The notes beneath the pieces are model-generated. The model was not told where the DNA came from, did not search any database, and saw nothing but the letters and a program-made list of their open reading frames with translations. From an uncultured bacterium (lineage in GTDB: Bacteria > Acidobacteriota > Thermoanaerobaculia > Multivoradales > J023): DNA of 33,866 bases. Numbering within the stretch: position 1 is the first letter of the stretch; each line of letters opens with the position of its first letter. Of the stretch, positions 18,592-27,941 are shown in pieces. Both the position numbers and the translations under genes were made by a program. The DNA lies in the NCBI GenBank assembly GCA_937948815.1, contig CALFAM010000344.1, forward strand, positions 1 to 33,866, in the 5' to 3' direction.

Positions 18592-19868
18592 TCGGTGTCA
18601 CTGCCGGAAGCTCCTGGCAGCGTCGTTCGCGCGGAAGCTTCGCTTTGCGGCAGGAGCGTGCTGACAGGCGTCTGCAGTTGCTCGCGAACCCAGGGCAGGA
18701 TCGTCTCGGCCACCACCCGATGACCGGCAGGTGCCAGGTGCGTGTCGACGTTGCCGTAGAGCGCCGGCCGCTGCCCGGCCTCGATGGCCGCGCGATGGGC
18801 CTGGCGCAGGCTCGGCAGCGTGTCGATCCAGGTCAGACCTGCTGCGTCCAGGGTGGGGCCGAGCAGCTCCGAGGGCAGGGCGAGATCGTAGTCCTCGGGC
18901 GCGAGCCCCGAGGACGCGGCGTAGCGTGCACCGATGGCCGTGTCGACCTGGTAGATCCCGGGCAGCAGCACCACCAGCATGGGCAGGCCCTTCTCCGTGG
19001 TCAGGGATTGGATGTCGGTCAAGACTTCGGCGGTCAGTCCCCAAGGGGGCGAGCCGTCGGCCGTGATGCCGTTGCGTGCGCGAATGAGCGTGGCCGGAAA
19101 GTGGTGGGCTGACAGGCCGACGCGCATGAGCAAGAACTTTGCGCGGTTCTTGAGCAGGGTGAACAGGTGTGAACGACGCTCGAGGGCATTGTTGATTGGA
19201 TAGGCGATGGCATCGACCAGCTCGCGCTTGGAAAGCGCGCGCGGCAGACGCAGGCGTCGCGGCGCGGCGACCTGGTTGGGGTGGTAGGTGTCATATCGCT
19301 GGTAAACGCGATCGTTGCCGACAAAGAGGAATACGATCACCGCGTCGTAGGCGGCCGAAGCGCCGCGTCCGAGCTCGACCCTGGCGAGCTCGCTGCGTGC
19401 TTCGAGCAGGTATTGCTCCGGGCCCCAGCCGCCGACGCCGGTGTTGATCACGTCGACCGGGCGGCCCATCTCCGTGCGAAGCAGTGCCATGAGCTGAGCC
19501 GTGGTGGTGTCCTCGTAGCCGACCTGGATGGCTTCCAGGAAGGAATCGCCGAGGGCGAGCACCCGAAGGGGCTGCTTGGTGTCGCGCGGGCCTGGCGGAG
19601 TGTGCTCGCTGATTCGGTGTCCACGGTCATCGGTTCGCCAGCGCACGTCACCTTCGCCCACGTTGATCGTGGTGTCGGCGTCGGGAGCATGGCGCCACCC
19701 GAAGATCTCGGCCGGCTGCCAGATGTCGGGCCGGAGCGTGATGAGCTGCTGGGGGACGAGCAGTCGAACGCCCAGCTCGAGGACCAACAGTGTGAACGCC
19801 GTGGAGCACGTGGCCAGCGCCAAGCCGTGGAAGATGCGTCCCGGAAAGATTTTGGGTAGGCGTTTCAT
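18588..19868 (-). CDS. Membrane-anchored SGNH/GDSL-hydrolase-like protein
   Basis: 426 aa; N-terminal TM; LRVLALGDSFLEAIQV (GDS block), NTGVGGWGPEQYL, FVGND, C-terminal DTHLAPAGHRVVAETI (DxxH block). 4-bp overlap with the methyltransferase gene. Confidence 0.85.
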   Translation of the reverse strand: MKRLPKIFPGRIFHGLALATCSTAFTLLVLELGVRLLVPQQLITLRPDIWQPAEIFGWRHAPDADTTINVGEGDVRWRTDDRGHRISEHTPPGPRDTKQPLRVLALGDSFLEAIQVGYEDTTTAQLMALLRTEMGRPVDVINTGVGGWGPEQYLLEARSELARVELGRGASAAYDAVIVFLFVGNDRVYQRYDTYHPNQVAAPRRLRLPRALSKRELVDAIAYPINNALERRSHLFTLLKNRAKFLLMRVGLSAHHFPATLIRARNGITADGSPPWGLTAEVLTDIQSLTTEKGLPMLVVLLPGIYQVDTAIGARYAASSGLAPEDYDLALPSELLGPTLDAAGLTWIDTLPSLRQAHRAAIEAGQRPALYGNVDTHLAPAGHRVVAETILPWVREQLQTPVSTLLPQSEASARTTLPGASGSDTE

Positions 19869-19881
19869 GTGGTTTCTCGGA

Positions 19882-21147
19882 TCATCCTACCGGCGCGGCC
19901 GATCCGTCCTCGGTCGGCGCTGCGACGAGTTGGCGTAGCAGGCCATCGAGCTCGGCGGCCACGGCAGCCCGGCTGTAGCGCGATTCGGCTTCCTGCCGGC
20001 CGGCAAGGCCGAGTCGCTGGCGGAGGGAGTGGTCTGTGGCCAGGCGTGTCCAGGCGTCGGTCAGAGCGTCCGCGCGTCCGGGTTCCACGGTGATCCCACA
20101 GGGAGCCCGGCCCACACGCTTGGCGGCCTCGCCCCCCGCGACCAACAAGATCGGCAGGCTCGCGGCCATGGCCTCGTAGATCTTGCTCGGCACGGCGCCG
20201 CGCAGGGTACGGCCCAGGCTGACCAGGGCGACATCGGCACAGGCGAGCAAGGCGGGCACGCGTTCCCGCGGCTGGGCGGGAATCAGCATGACGCGGTCGA
20301 TGCGCTCGGAATCGATGCGGGCGGCGAGATGATCCCGCATGGGGCCATCGCCGACCAGGACCAGGCGCCCGGGGACGTCCGCGGGCAGGGCGCGCACGGC
20401 GTCGAGCACCTCGTCGAGGCCCTGGGCGAGCCCGAGCAGGCCCGCGAAGAGGAAGATCGGGCCCGGCGCATTGCCGACCAACGCGCGGGCTTCGTCGTCC
20501 GCATGCTCGGGTCCAAAGCGACTCGGCTCGACACCATTGGTGATGACCCGTGTCATGTCCTTGGGTGTCACCAGCTCGGGAATGCGATCGGCGATGTCAG
20601 CGACGATTTCCTCGGACTGGCCGGTGACGGCATCACTGCGCCGATAGAGCCATTGCTCCAGCCCGCCGGCGAGGCGTGCTGGCAGACCGCGGGGGCTGAG
20701 CACACCCATCTCGACCGCCGAGCGAGGCCACAGATCGCTGATGTTGAAGACCCATGGGCAGCGGAAGCGACGCGCCAGGATCAGGCCGGCGAGCCCGGCG
20801 AACAAGGGTGGTGATTCGCACAGGATCACATCCGGGCGCGCGCACCGCATGCCATGAGCCGTGGCGGAAGCCGTGAAGGACAGGTAGGACGCCAGGCGAC
20901 GCACGAAACCTCGGTTCGACGGGTAGACCGGTACCCGTAGGGTCGCCATCCCGGCGATGGTCTCGCGTCGGGTGCGGAAGCGCGGATAGCCCGGAAAAAT
21001 GGCACCGGTCGGATAGTTGGGCAGCGCCGTCAGCACCTCGACCTGCCAGCCCAGCTCCAGCAGGCGAGCGCCGAGCTCGGAGAGGCGCGCCTGGGGGGCG
21101 CCCATCTCGGGCGGGAAGTAGGGCGTGACGATCAGCAGCTTGGCCAT
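19882..21147 (-). CDS. Glycosyltransferase family 4 (WbuB-like)
   Basis: 421 aa; LLIVTPYFPPEMGAPQARLSELGARL, CPWVFNISDLWPRSAVEMG, ITNGVEPSRF, FAGLLGLAQGLDEVLDAV. Confidence 0.92.
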   Translation of the reverse strand: MAKLLIVTPYFPPEMGAPQARLSELGARLLELGWQVEVLTALPNYPTGAIFPGYPRFRTRRETIAGMATLRVPVYPSNRGFVRRLASYLSFTASATAHGMRCARPDVILCESPPLFAGLAGLILARRFRCPWVFNISDLWPRSAVEMGVLSPRGLPARLAGGLEQWLYRRSDAVTGQSEEIVADIADRIPELVTPKDMTRVITNGVEPSRFGPEHADDEARALVGNAPGPIFLFAGLLGLAQGLDEVLDAVRALPADVPGRLVLVGDGPMRDHLAARIDSERIDRVMLIPAQPRERVPALLACADVALVSLGRTLRGAVPSKIYEAMAASLPILLVAGGEAAKRVGRAPCGITVEPGRADALTDAWTRLATDHSLRQRLGLAGRQEAESRYSRAAVAAELDGLLRQLVAAPTEDGSAAPVG

Positions 21148-21153
21148 AGTCGA

Positions 21154-22620
21154 TCAGTCTTCGCGCGCAGGCTCGGTCTCGTGCGCGGACCCGGCTCGGC
21201 GTGTGGGGCGGGTGAGCTTGGAGATGACGGCTTGGAACTTGCCGGCCGCGGTGCGCGGAATGCGGTCGACGGTTTCCACTTCGACCGTAACACCGTGGCC
21301 GAGGCGCTGACGGATGCGCTCCTCGATCTCGGTCACCGTGTGGGCGCCGAAACGGTGTCGCTCCGCCGTGCTTCCGCTGTCGGTGGCCGCTGGCGTTTGG
21401 TTGGGAACGACGCGGACACGAATCTGCTCGAGCGACTCCTGGATCACCTGTCCTTCCTCGACAGCGGGGAGGTCGACGAAGACCCCGTGGAAGCGCACCA
21501 TCTGGCGTCCGTCGGGACCGATCACCACATCTTCGACCCGCCCGGCAACTTCCTTCAGGACGGGCAGGGCGCGACCGCACGAGCAAGGCGAAGCGCCCCA
21601 GGAGGCCACGTCGCCGAGCCGGAAGCGCACCAGCGGTTGATGGTCGCGCAAGACGCCTGTGGCGACCACCTCGCCAGGCTCGCCTGGTTCGCAGGGCGTG
21701 CCGTCCGGTCGCAGGATCTCGAGGATGCCGGCGTCCGGACTGACGTGCAGGGATCCCTGTTCACACTCGCTGGCGAAGATGGCGTTCTCGACGGTCGAGT
21801 ATTCCTCGAAGACCGGGCAGCCGTAGGCATCGATCATCACTGCGCGCATGGGCGCGGTGAGCTTCTCACTCGTGGTGACGACCGCGCGGAGTGGTGGTGG
21901 CGCGATTCCGCGATCCCGCATGGCCTTGGCCAGCAAGTAGAGCGACACGGCGTAGCCGGTCAGCCAGCGAACACCGTGCTGATGGAGCGCCCGAACGTAT
22001 TGTTCCGCGGTCTCTGGGCTCAGGTGGAAGGCCGAGAAGTAGACCTGCCGCTCGGCGCGGTTGAAGCGATGGAACGGGCCCTTGCTCGCCGGGTCGGGCT
22101 CGACCATTCGGCCGGAAAATGTCGCCCTTGGATCCTCGAACGAGACGCCCGCCCAGCCGGCCGAGCGTGACTCACGCAGCGCGAGAGAGCTCCGCAGCTC
22201 GTCGCGCGTCCAGATCGAAGCGATCGGTGTGCCGGTGGAGCCGCTGGTATGAAACACCAGCTCGGGCGCCCGACGGTCGTCCCGGACAAAGGCCCGCGGG
22301 TCGCGCCGAAGCGGCGCCTTGCCGAGCAGGGGGATCTCGCGGAGGCGGCCGGCAGCAGCAGCCTGCTTTTCTGCAGCGGTCCAGGTCTCGCGATAGGCGG
22401 GAACGTTCTGGGCTGCATGGTTCAAAAAGGCGCGCAACCGCTGCTGGGTCCAGTCGCGCCAGGCCTCGGTACCGAAGGCCTCGCGTGCCTGCCAGCCAGC
22501 GAGATGTTGCCGGTATCCCGGCCCAAATCGCAGCCAGTGCCAGTAGACGCCGTAGGCGCTGACCGCCAGGTTCTGGCCGAAGACCGGCAGTCGCGCGTAA
22601 ATCCTCTCGAGCTTGCTCAT
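21154..22620 (-). CDS. Phenylacetate-CoA ligase/CapK-like adenylate-forming enzyme
   Basis: 488 aa; FHTSGSTGTPIASIWTRDEL (P-loop-like), TSEKLTAPMRAVM, YSTVENAIFASEC, VRFRLGDVASWG, GRVEDVVIGPDGR, RIPRTAAGKFQAVIS (A10 Lys-like). Confidence 0.9.
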   Translation of the reverse strand: MSKLERIYARLPVFGQNLAVSAYGVYWHWLRFGPGYRQHLAGWQAREAFGTEAWRDWTQQRLRAFLNHAAQNVPAYRETWTAAEKQAAAAGRLREIPLLGKAPLRRDPRAFVRDDRRAPELVFHTSGSTGTPIASIWTRDELRSSLALRESRSAGWAGVSFEDPRATFSGRMVEPDPASKGPFHRFNRAERQVYFSAFHLSPETAEQYVRALHQHGVRWLTGYAVSLYLLAKAMRDRGIAPPPLRAVVTTSEKLTAPMRAVMIDAYGCPVFEEYSTVENAIFASECEQGSLHVSPDAGILEILRPDGTPCEPGEPGEVVATGVLRDHQPLVRFRLGDVASWGASPCSCGRALPVLKEVAGRVEDVVIGPDGRQMVRFHGVFVDLPAVEEGQVIQESLEQIRVRVVPNQTPAATDSGSTAERHRFGAHTVTEIEERIRQRLGHGVTVEVETVDRIPRTAAGKFQAVISKLTRPTRRAGSAHETEPARED

Positions 22621-23789
22621 GGCGCCGAGCCCTGACGCGGTGTTTCCACGTCGCGCACCCGATCGAACGCGGCGTCCCAGGCCTTGGCCACGGTCGGCCA
22701 GGCACTCTCTTCGGCCAGGCGGCGGCCGCCGCGCGACAGGCGGCGGGTCAGGTCGGGATCGCGTGCCAGCCGCTCGATGGCTGCTGCCATGGCCTGCGCG
22801 TCACCGGAGGGCACCAGCAGGGCTGTGGCTTCGTCACGCAGCAGGTAGGGAATGCCTCCCACCTCGGTTGCCACCACGGGAAGGCCGAACGCCGCTGCTT
22901 CGACCACGCTGACCGGCATGTTGTCGACCTTGTTGGTGTTGAGAAAGACGTCGTGCTGTTCGAATTCTCGCTCCTTGGCCGCACGGTCCAAGAAGCCCGC
23001 AAAGCGCACGATCTCGTCCAGACCCAGCGCCTTCGCGCGGTCCTTGGTTTGGGCCAGCAAGCCTGCGTCCTGGCCGGCCATGGTCAGCGTCGCCCCCGGA
23101 AAACGCTCGCGCACGAGGGCGAGGGCTTCGAGCGCGAGCTCGGGGCAGTAGATGTCGTGGAAGGTCCGCATCCACAGGAGGCGCGGTGCCCCCGGATCGC
23201 GTAGCTTCTCGCGCAACGCGAACGGATAGCGCTCCAGGCGCACGATGTTGGGAATCACTTCGACCGGGGGGCCCCAGCTCGGAAGCTGGGCGGCGAGGTA
23301 GCGCGAGGGTGCGATGAGGAGGTCCGCCCGCCGCATGACCCGGGCGATCCAGCGCGGATGGCGGGCGGCAAAGGTCGGCAGGTTGCCGCCGCGCAAGCAG
23401 TAGATCAACGGTTGGCCGAGACGGCGCGCGATCCAGCTCGTCAGATCCGCGGCAGCAAAGCCACGGCCGCTGAATACCATCACCACGGTCACGTCGATGG
23501 TGTGGCGCTGCGTCACGAGGGTGCGCACCATGTCGAGCGCACGTCGGATGGGATTCAGCTCGCTGGACGTCAGGTGCACCTGCTGGCCGCGTGCCTGCAG
23601 GAGCTCGGCCAAGATCTCACCTTGGCTGACCACCCATCCCGGGTGTCGCCCCAGCATCGGTCCCGCCAGGCAGACAGCGGGCCGCGTTGCGGAGCTGACG
23701 TCCGAGGCGGAGTGGGTGCCCAGGGCGGGGCTGGCGTCCACTTCGGGCGTCAAGCGATCCGTGGGGGGCCTGTGATGGGGCGCGTTCAC
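22617..23789 (-). CDS. Glycosyltransferase family 4
   Basis: CLAGPMLGRHPGWVVSQGEILAELLQARG..., VIPNIVRLERYPF, NTNKVDNMPVSVVEAAAFGLPVVATEVGGIPYL. GTG start at 23789 gives a 4-bp overlap with the upstream gene; ORF extends to 24002 but that extension looks non-coding. Confidence 0.88.
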   Translation of the reverse strand: MNAPHHRPPTDRLTPEVDASPALGTHSASDVSSATRPAVCLAGPMLGRHPGWVVSQGEILAELLQARGQQVHLTSSELNPIRRALDMVRTLVTQRHTIDVTVVMVFSGRGFAAADLTSWIARRLGQPLIYCLRGGNLPTFAARHPRWIARVMRRADLLIAPSRYLAAQLPSWGPPVEVIPNIVRLERYPFALREKLRDPGAPRLLWMRTFHDIYCPELALEALALVRERFPGATLTMAGQDAGLLAQTKDRAKALGLDEIVRFAGFLDRAAKEREFEQHDVFLNTNKVDNMPVSVVEAAAFGLPVVATEVGGIPYLLRDEATALLVPSGDAQAMAAAIERLARDPDLTRRLSRGGRRLAEESAWPTVAKAWDAAFDRVRDVETPRQGSAP

Positions 23790-24943
23790 GTCGTGACCAC
23801 GGCAGCCAGGTGCCGGTAGCGGCTGGTGATGCGTTCGACGATTGAGTGCGCCGCGTAGTGGGCGTGGACTCGCCTGCGCAGCGTCTCCCCCAGCTGTCTG
23901 TGCTCCGGCGCGACGGCGCGGAGCATCGCACGCGCCAGGGCGGCCGAGTCGCCGGGCGCAACCAGGAGGCCGGCGTTTCCTTGGTCGAGAACTTCGCCGC
24001 ACTGGCCCACCTCGGTGGCGATGGTGGGCAAGCCAGCAACACCGTACTCGAGCAACACGAGGGGGAATCCCTCCGAGCGGGAGGCGAGAACTGCGGCGTC
24101 CGATGCGCGCAGCAGCGCGGGCACATCGTCTCGATGGCCGAGCACAGAGACGTGTTGCTCGAGCCCGGCGGCGCGGATGCTGCGTGCGAGGTCCGCCCGG
24201 GCCTCGGGGGTGCCATCGCCGACCTGCAGGAGATGCAGGCGTTCATCTTCGAGCCGTGCCAGGCGCATGGCCTCGATCAGGTTCGGGAGGTCCTTCTCCG
24301 GCCGTAGGTTGGCGACCGAGATCAGGCGCTTGCCAGCCTCGCCCGGCAGATCCAGGTCGACCTGAGCCCGAGCCTCGTCGGTGCCGAGTGGCAAGGACTC
24401 CGGTGTCCCGGGGTTGGGTGTGATGAAGTTGGGCAGGTACTCGACCCGATCCGCCGGCACGCCGAGGCTGTCCTGGCACCAGGCTGCCAGGGCCTCGGTC
24501 ACCGTGAAGACATGGCGGACGTGCCGGGCCGCACGTCGCAGTGCGCGCCCGGGTTCCGATTTCGTGGCCCAGGCGCCGCTGTGAAGGTGCCAGACGACGC
24601 CGGCCCGACGGTTGCCGACGGTCGCCACGAGCGCGGCATGCACAGCGTGGCCATGGGCGTGGACGACGCGGACGTCCTGCCGGCGAATCCATCGTCCGAG
24701 GCGCCAGAAGGCGAGCAGGTCGTAGCGGTAGCGGCGACCGAGGTTCAGCGTTTCGACGTCCTCGGCCAGGCCAGAGGCCAGCGGGCCGGTCGCGCGCGTC
24801 GTGCACAGGTGCGGGGCGAAGTGATTGCGCGGCAAGAGGTTGGCAAGATCCCGGGCGAAGCGTTCGAGCCCGCCCACGGCCAGCGTGTCGACGAGCTGCA
24901 CGATCCCGATCGGTGCGGCTTCGCGCGTGGCGCCGGCGGTCAT
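23786..24943 (-). CDS. Glycosyltransferase family 4
   Basis: IGIVQLVDTLAVGGLERFARDLANLL, VEYLPNFITPNPG, SVANLRPEKDLPNLIEAM, SRSEGFPLVLLEYGVAGLPTIATEVG. Start at MTAGATREAAP (24943) preferred over 24973. Confidence 0.9.
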   Translation of the reverse strand: MTAGATREAAPIGIVQLVDTLAVGGLERFARDLANLLPRNHFAPHLCTTRATGPLASGLAEDVETLNLGRRYRYDLLAFWRLGRWIRRQDVRVVHAHGHAVHAALVATVGNRRAGVVWHLHSGAWATKSEPGRALRRAARHVRHVFTVTEALAAWCQDSLGVPADRVEYLPNFITPNPGTPESLPLGTDEARAQVDLDLPGEAGKRLISVANLRPEKDLPNLIEAMRLARLEDERLHLLQVGDGTPEARADLARSIRAAGLEQHVSVLGHRDDVPALLRASDAAVLASRSEGFPLVLLEYGVAGLPTIATEVGQCGEVLDQGNAGLLVAPGDSAALARAMLRAVAPEHRQLGETLRRRVHAHYAAHSIVERITSRYRHLAAVVTT

Positions 24944-24973
24944 GAAGTGATTGGTCTCATCAGGACAGTGCAC

Positions 24974-26857
24974 TCAGGAAGATGCGCGCGGCGCGGTGTC
25001 GACCGGCTCGTGAGGGTCGACTCGGAGATCGGGTTTGCCACCAGGCGGGTTGCTGCCTCTCTGCGGGGCACGTGAACCCTCACCGTTCCACTGAACACTC
25101 GTTCGGTGCGCGAGCTTGTCCGTCCAGTAGACGCTCGCCCGCCACCGCTTTCGCAGCAAGGGGACGCTGCGCAGCCATCGCCACGATCGTGTCGATCGCA
25201 GGTGGGCGAGGACGAAGAAGAGCAGGAATCCCTGACGCATCGTCGGCGTCTGGTGCAGGCGCCGCGACAGCAGCACGGTCGGCGACGGCTTGGGCGACTC
25301 GGCGCCCTCGGCGGGCCACGGATGGGGGTGGGGGGCACGAAAGCCGCCCCGTGGCGCGTGTAGGTGGAGGACGGGTAGGGCGGGGTCGTAGACGACGTAA
25401 AACCCATATCGGCGCAGGCGCATGCCGTAGTCGAAATCCTCGCCATAGCCGCCATCCAGGCGCCGGTCGAAGCCGCCCACGGTGTCGCACGCAGCGCGCG
25501 AGAGCAGGGCCACCCCTGCGAAGCGCGGCCATAGGCGTGGCAGGGTGCCCGCATTCGATACTGCGGGGTCCTGGTTCGGGAGATGGACCCGCGGGTTGAC
25601 AGCGTGGGCATCGTAGGCGCCGGCCGTCGCGCGCATGCCGGCGATCAGATCCGGCCCGAAACGAACGTCGTCGTCGAGCAAGAGCACCCAGTCACAGTCG
25701 GCCCGGGTGCGCGAAAGACCGAGGTTCCGGGCGCGGCATGCGCCGGTCCAGGCAACCGTCAGCCGCTCGATCTCGAATGGGCGCTCTCCTGCCGGCTCGA
25801 CCGCGAGCTCGGGACGCTGGTCTTGCGCTTCGGCAAGGGATGCTGTCGGTGCCGGGCATTGGTCGACGATCACCACCCGGCGTGGCGGCTCGGTCTGGGC
25901 AGCGAGGTCGTCGAGCACGTCCTCCAGTAGGCGTGGTCGGCCGAGGGTCGGAATGACCACCTCGACCGCCGCGGCTCCGGCCGCCGAGGCTGACACGGCG
26001 GCGCTCCTGGCGATACCCGGGAGGCTCGCCTGGGGTTCTGGTCGGAGGCTCGAGAGGGTCGGATGATCGATCTTCCGTGGTGCCGGTGCCCTCAGACCTC
26101 GCAGGGCTGCCATCAAGGGCAAGCGCTTTTCGAAACAGAGATTGGCGAGCAGCCAGACGAGAACCCAGCGTCGGTCGAGGTAGCGTCGTAGCAGGATCGG
26201 GACATCGCCCGCGACCAAGCCCGAGGGTTGGGCCGCGGGCGGACCGTCCGCCTGGGCCTCCGCCGTCGAAGGGTGGCCGGCGCTATTCCGGCCAGATTGC
26301 GGTACCTGGACACGCATTCGTGGCTCGGCCAGCGGAAAGACGCCATGGGCCATGCCGCGCAAGGCGATGTCGGTCAGCGCGGCTTCCAGCCCAAGCTCGG
26401 GATCGAATCCCAGTGCCAACAGCACGCTGGCGCGGACCAAGCCGGCGCGTGGCGACACCAGGCAGGTGGCACGAGGCCGATCGCTGCGCGTAGGCAGCAG
26501 ATAGGGCGCCTCGTACTCGACCCAGCCGAGACTGGCAAGGGTTGGTGATGCGGGGTCGACATCCCCCAGATGCAGCAGCTCGAGCGGGTGTCGCCGGAGC
26601 GCGGGCCAGGTCGCCGGTCGGGTTGCATCAGGCTCGAAGCTGACATCGAGCCAGGCGATTTCGTGGTTGGGATGGGTGGCGGCCAACGTTGCCAGTGCGA
26701 CCGCGGCGTTCCCGTCGGACAACGGCATCTCATTGTCATTCGGCGCCGGTTTCACACGATTCCGACCCGAGCGCACCAGCTGTGTCTGCCAAAGGCCAAC
26801 GGCGCGCTCACCGTCGATCTGCAAGGCCCAGAGACTCGCCTGATCCAAGCTAGACAC
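24974..26857 (-). CDS. Glycosyltransferase family 2 with long N-terminal extension (possibly a second, degenerate GT2 domain)
   Basis: C-terminal half: VEVVIPTLGRPRLLEDVLDDLAAQ, WVLLLDDDVRFGPDLIAGM, GGFDRRLDGGYGEDFDYGMRLRRYG. ORF extends to 26887; GTG at 26857 is a plausible start. Confidence 0.85.
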   Translation of the reverse strand: MSSLDQASLWALQIDGERAVGLWQTQLVRSGRNRVKPAPNDNEMPLSDGNAAVALATLAATHPNHEIAWLDVSFEPDATRPATWPALRRHPLELLHLGDVDPASPTLASLGWVEYEAPYLLPTRSDRPRATCLVSPRAGLVRASVLLALGFDPELGLEAALTDIALRGMAHGVFPLAEPRMRVQVPQSGRNSAGHPSTAEAQADGPPAAQPSGLVAGDVPILLRRYLDRRWVLVWLLANLCFEKRLPLMAALRGLRAPAPRKIDHPTLSSLRPEPQASLPGIARSAAVSASAAGAAAVEVVIPTLGRPRLLEDVLDDLAAQTEPPRRVVIVDQCPAPTASLAEAQDQRPELAVEPAGERPFEIERLTVAWTGACRARNLGLSRTRADCDWVLLLDDDVRFGPDLIAGMRATAGAYDAHAVNPRVHLPNQDPAVSNAGTLPRLWPRFAGVALLSRAACDTVGGFDRRLDGGYGEDFDYGMRLRRYGFYVVYDPALPVLHLHAPRGGFRAPHPHPWPAEGAESPKPSPTVLLSRRLHQTPTMRQGFLLFFVLAHLRSTRSWRWLRSVPLLRKRWRASVYWTDKLAHRTSVQWNGEGSRAPQRGSNPPGGKPDLRVDPHEPVDTAPRASS

Positions 26858-27929
26858 GGGACGGCTCCTCAAGAGGCGACTCCTCACGTGGCGGCGGATG
26901 CATCAGAACCTCGGCGCCACCTGCCAGGCGTCCCAAGGTCTCGAGTAGCGCATGGCCACGGCGTGGCCCCCGAATGGCCTCACCCAACCGGCAGCCAGCG
27001 AGCAAGAAGGTGGTCGACCACCAGCGTGCGCGATCTGGCCAGGACGGCTGCGGCCACCGCGTCCGCCAGACCCGCCAGCCGTTGCGCGTCACCATACGCC
27101 CATAGTGCCAAGGACGTGGCCTGCCGAGAGGCTCGTGCAAGTGGGCGACGCGTGCCTGGGTGCACAGAAAGAGCGGGCCGCGATGACGAACCCGCAGGCA
27201 GAAGTCGAGATCCTCATAGAGACCGTAGCCCTCGAAGTAGCGTGAGAAGGATGCCTGGTCGAAAAGTGAGCGTCGCCAGGTGGATGCCCCACCCATGATG
27301 AACTCCACCGGATGATCTTGGCCATCCGGGGGGAGGTAGCCGAGCGAGCGGCCATGGCCGGACGGCGGCATCCAGCCTGGTGGCAGCGGGCTGGCGAGCC
27401 CGAGCCGGGTGCGAAGCCGCCACCGAAGCCCCTCCGGTCGGCTCCATGGACCTTGGCGATACAGCCCTCCCGATGTCCCTCCCGGGACCGCAAGTACCGT
27501 ATCCTCGCCCCTCGGCTCGATATCGTCCGAAGTGTGCTGCCAGGTGGTTTCGGTGAGAAAGCCGCCGACACCGATGGCGTCGGGGTGGGCCGAGAAGCAG
27601 GCGAGGATCGCTTCGAAGTAGCGAGGCTCGGGTACGGTGTCGTCATCGAGAAACGCGATCATGGTCGCCGTTGTTTCGGCGATGCCGACGTTGCGCTGGC
27701 GAGTCAAACCGCGTTCCTCGGCCGTGGCCCGTCGGTAGCGCACCGCGGACGCGTCGGCGTGGAGAAAAGGCGCCACCGCCTCCTCCGAGTCCTGGTCCGG
27801 GGAGCCATCGACGATCAAAACCTCGTCCGGTACCCGCGTCTGGCTGCCAACCGCCTCGAGCAGTCGAACCAGCGCCTGGGGCCGTCGATAGGTGCAGATC
27901 ACCAGCGCGAGGGTGTCGGGGGCGTGCAA
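26850..27929 (-). CDS. Glycosyltransferase family 2
   Basis: 359 aa; LALVICTYRRPQALVRLLEAVGSQTRVPDEVLIVDGS, ATMIAFLDDDTVPEPRYFEAIL, FEGYGLYEDLDFCLRVRHRG. Confidence 0.92.
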   Translation of the reverse strand: MHAPDTLALVICTYRRPQALVRLLEAVGSQTRVPDEVLIVDGSPDQDSEEAVAPFLHADASAVRYRRATAEERGLTRQRNVGIAETTATMIAFLDDDTVPEPRYFEAILACFSAHPDAIGVGGFLTETTWQHTSDDIEPRGEDTVLAVPGGTSGGLYRQGPWSRPEGLRWRLRTRLGLASPLPPGWMPPSGHGRSLGYLPPDGQDHPVEFIMGGASTWRRSLFDQASFSRYFEGYGLYEDLDFCLRVRHRGPLFLCTQARVAHLHEPLGRPRPWHYGRMVTRNGWRVWRTRWPQPSWPDRARWWSTTFLLAGCRLGEAIRGPRRGHALLETLGRLAGGAEVLMHPPPREESPLEEPSRV

Positions 27930-27941
27930 GGCGAGCTCGGA

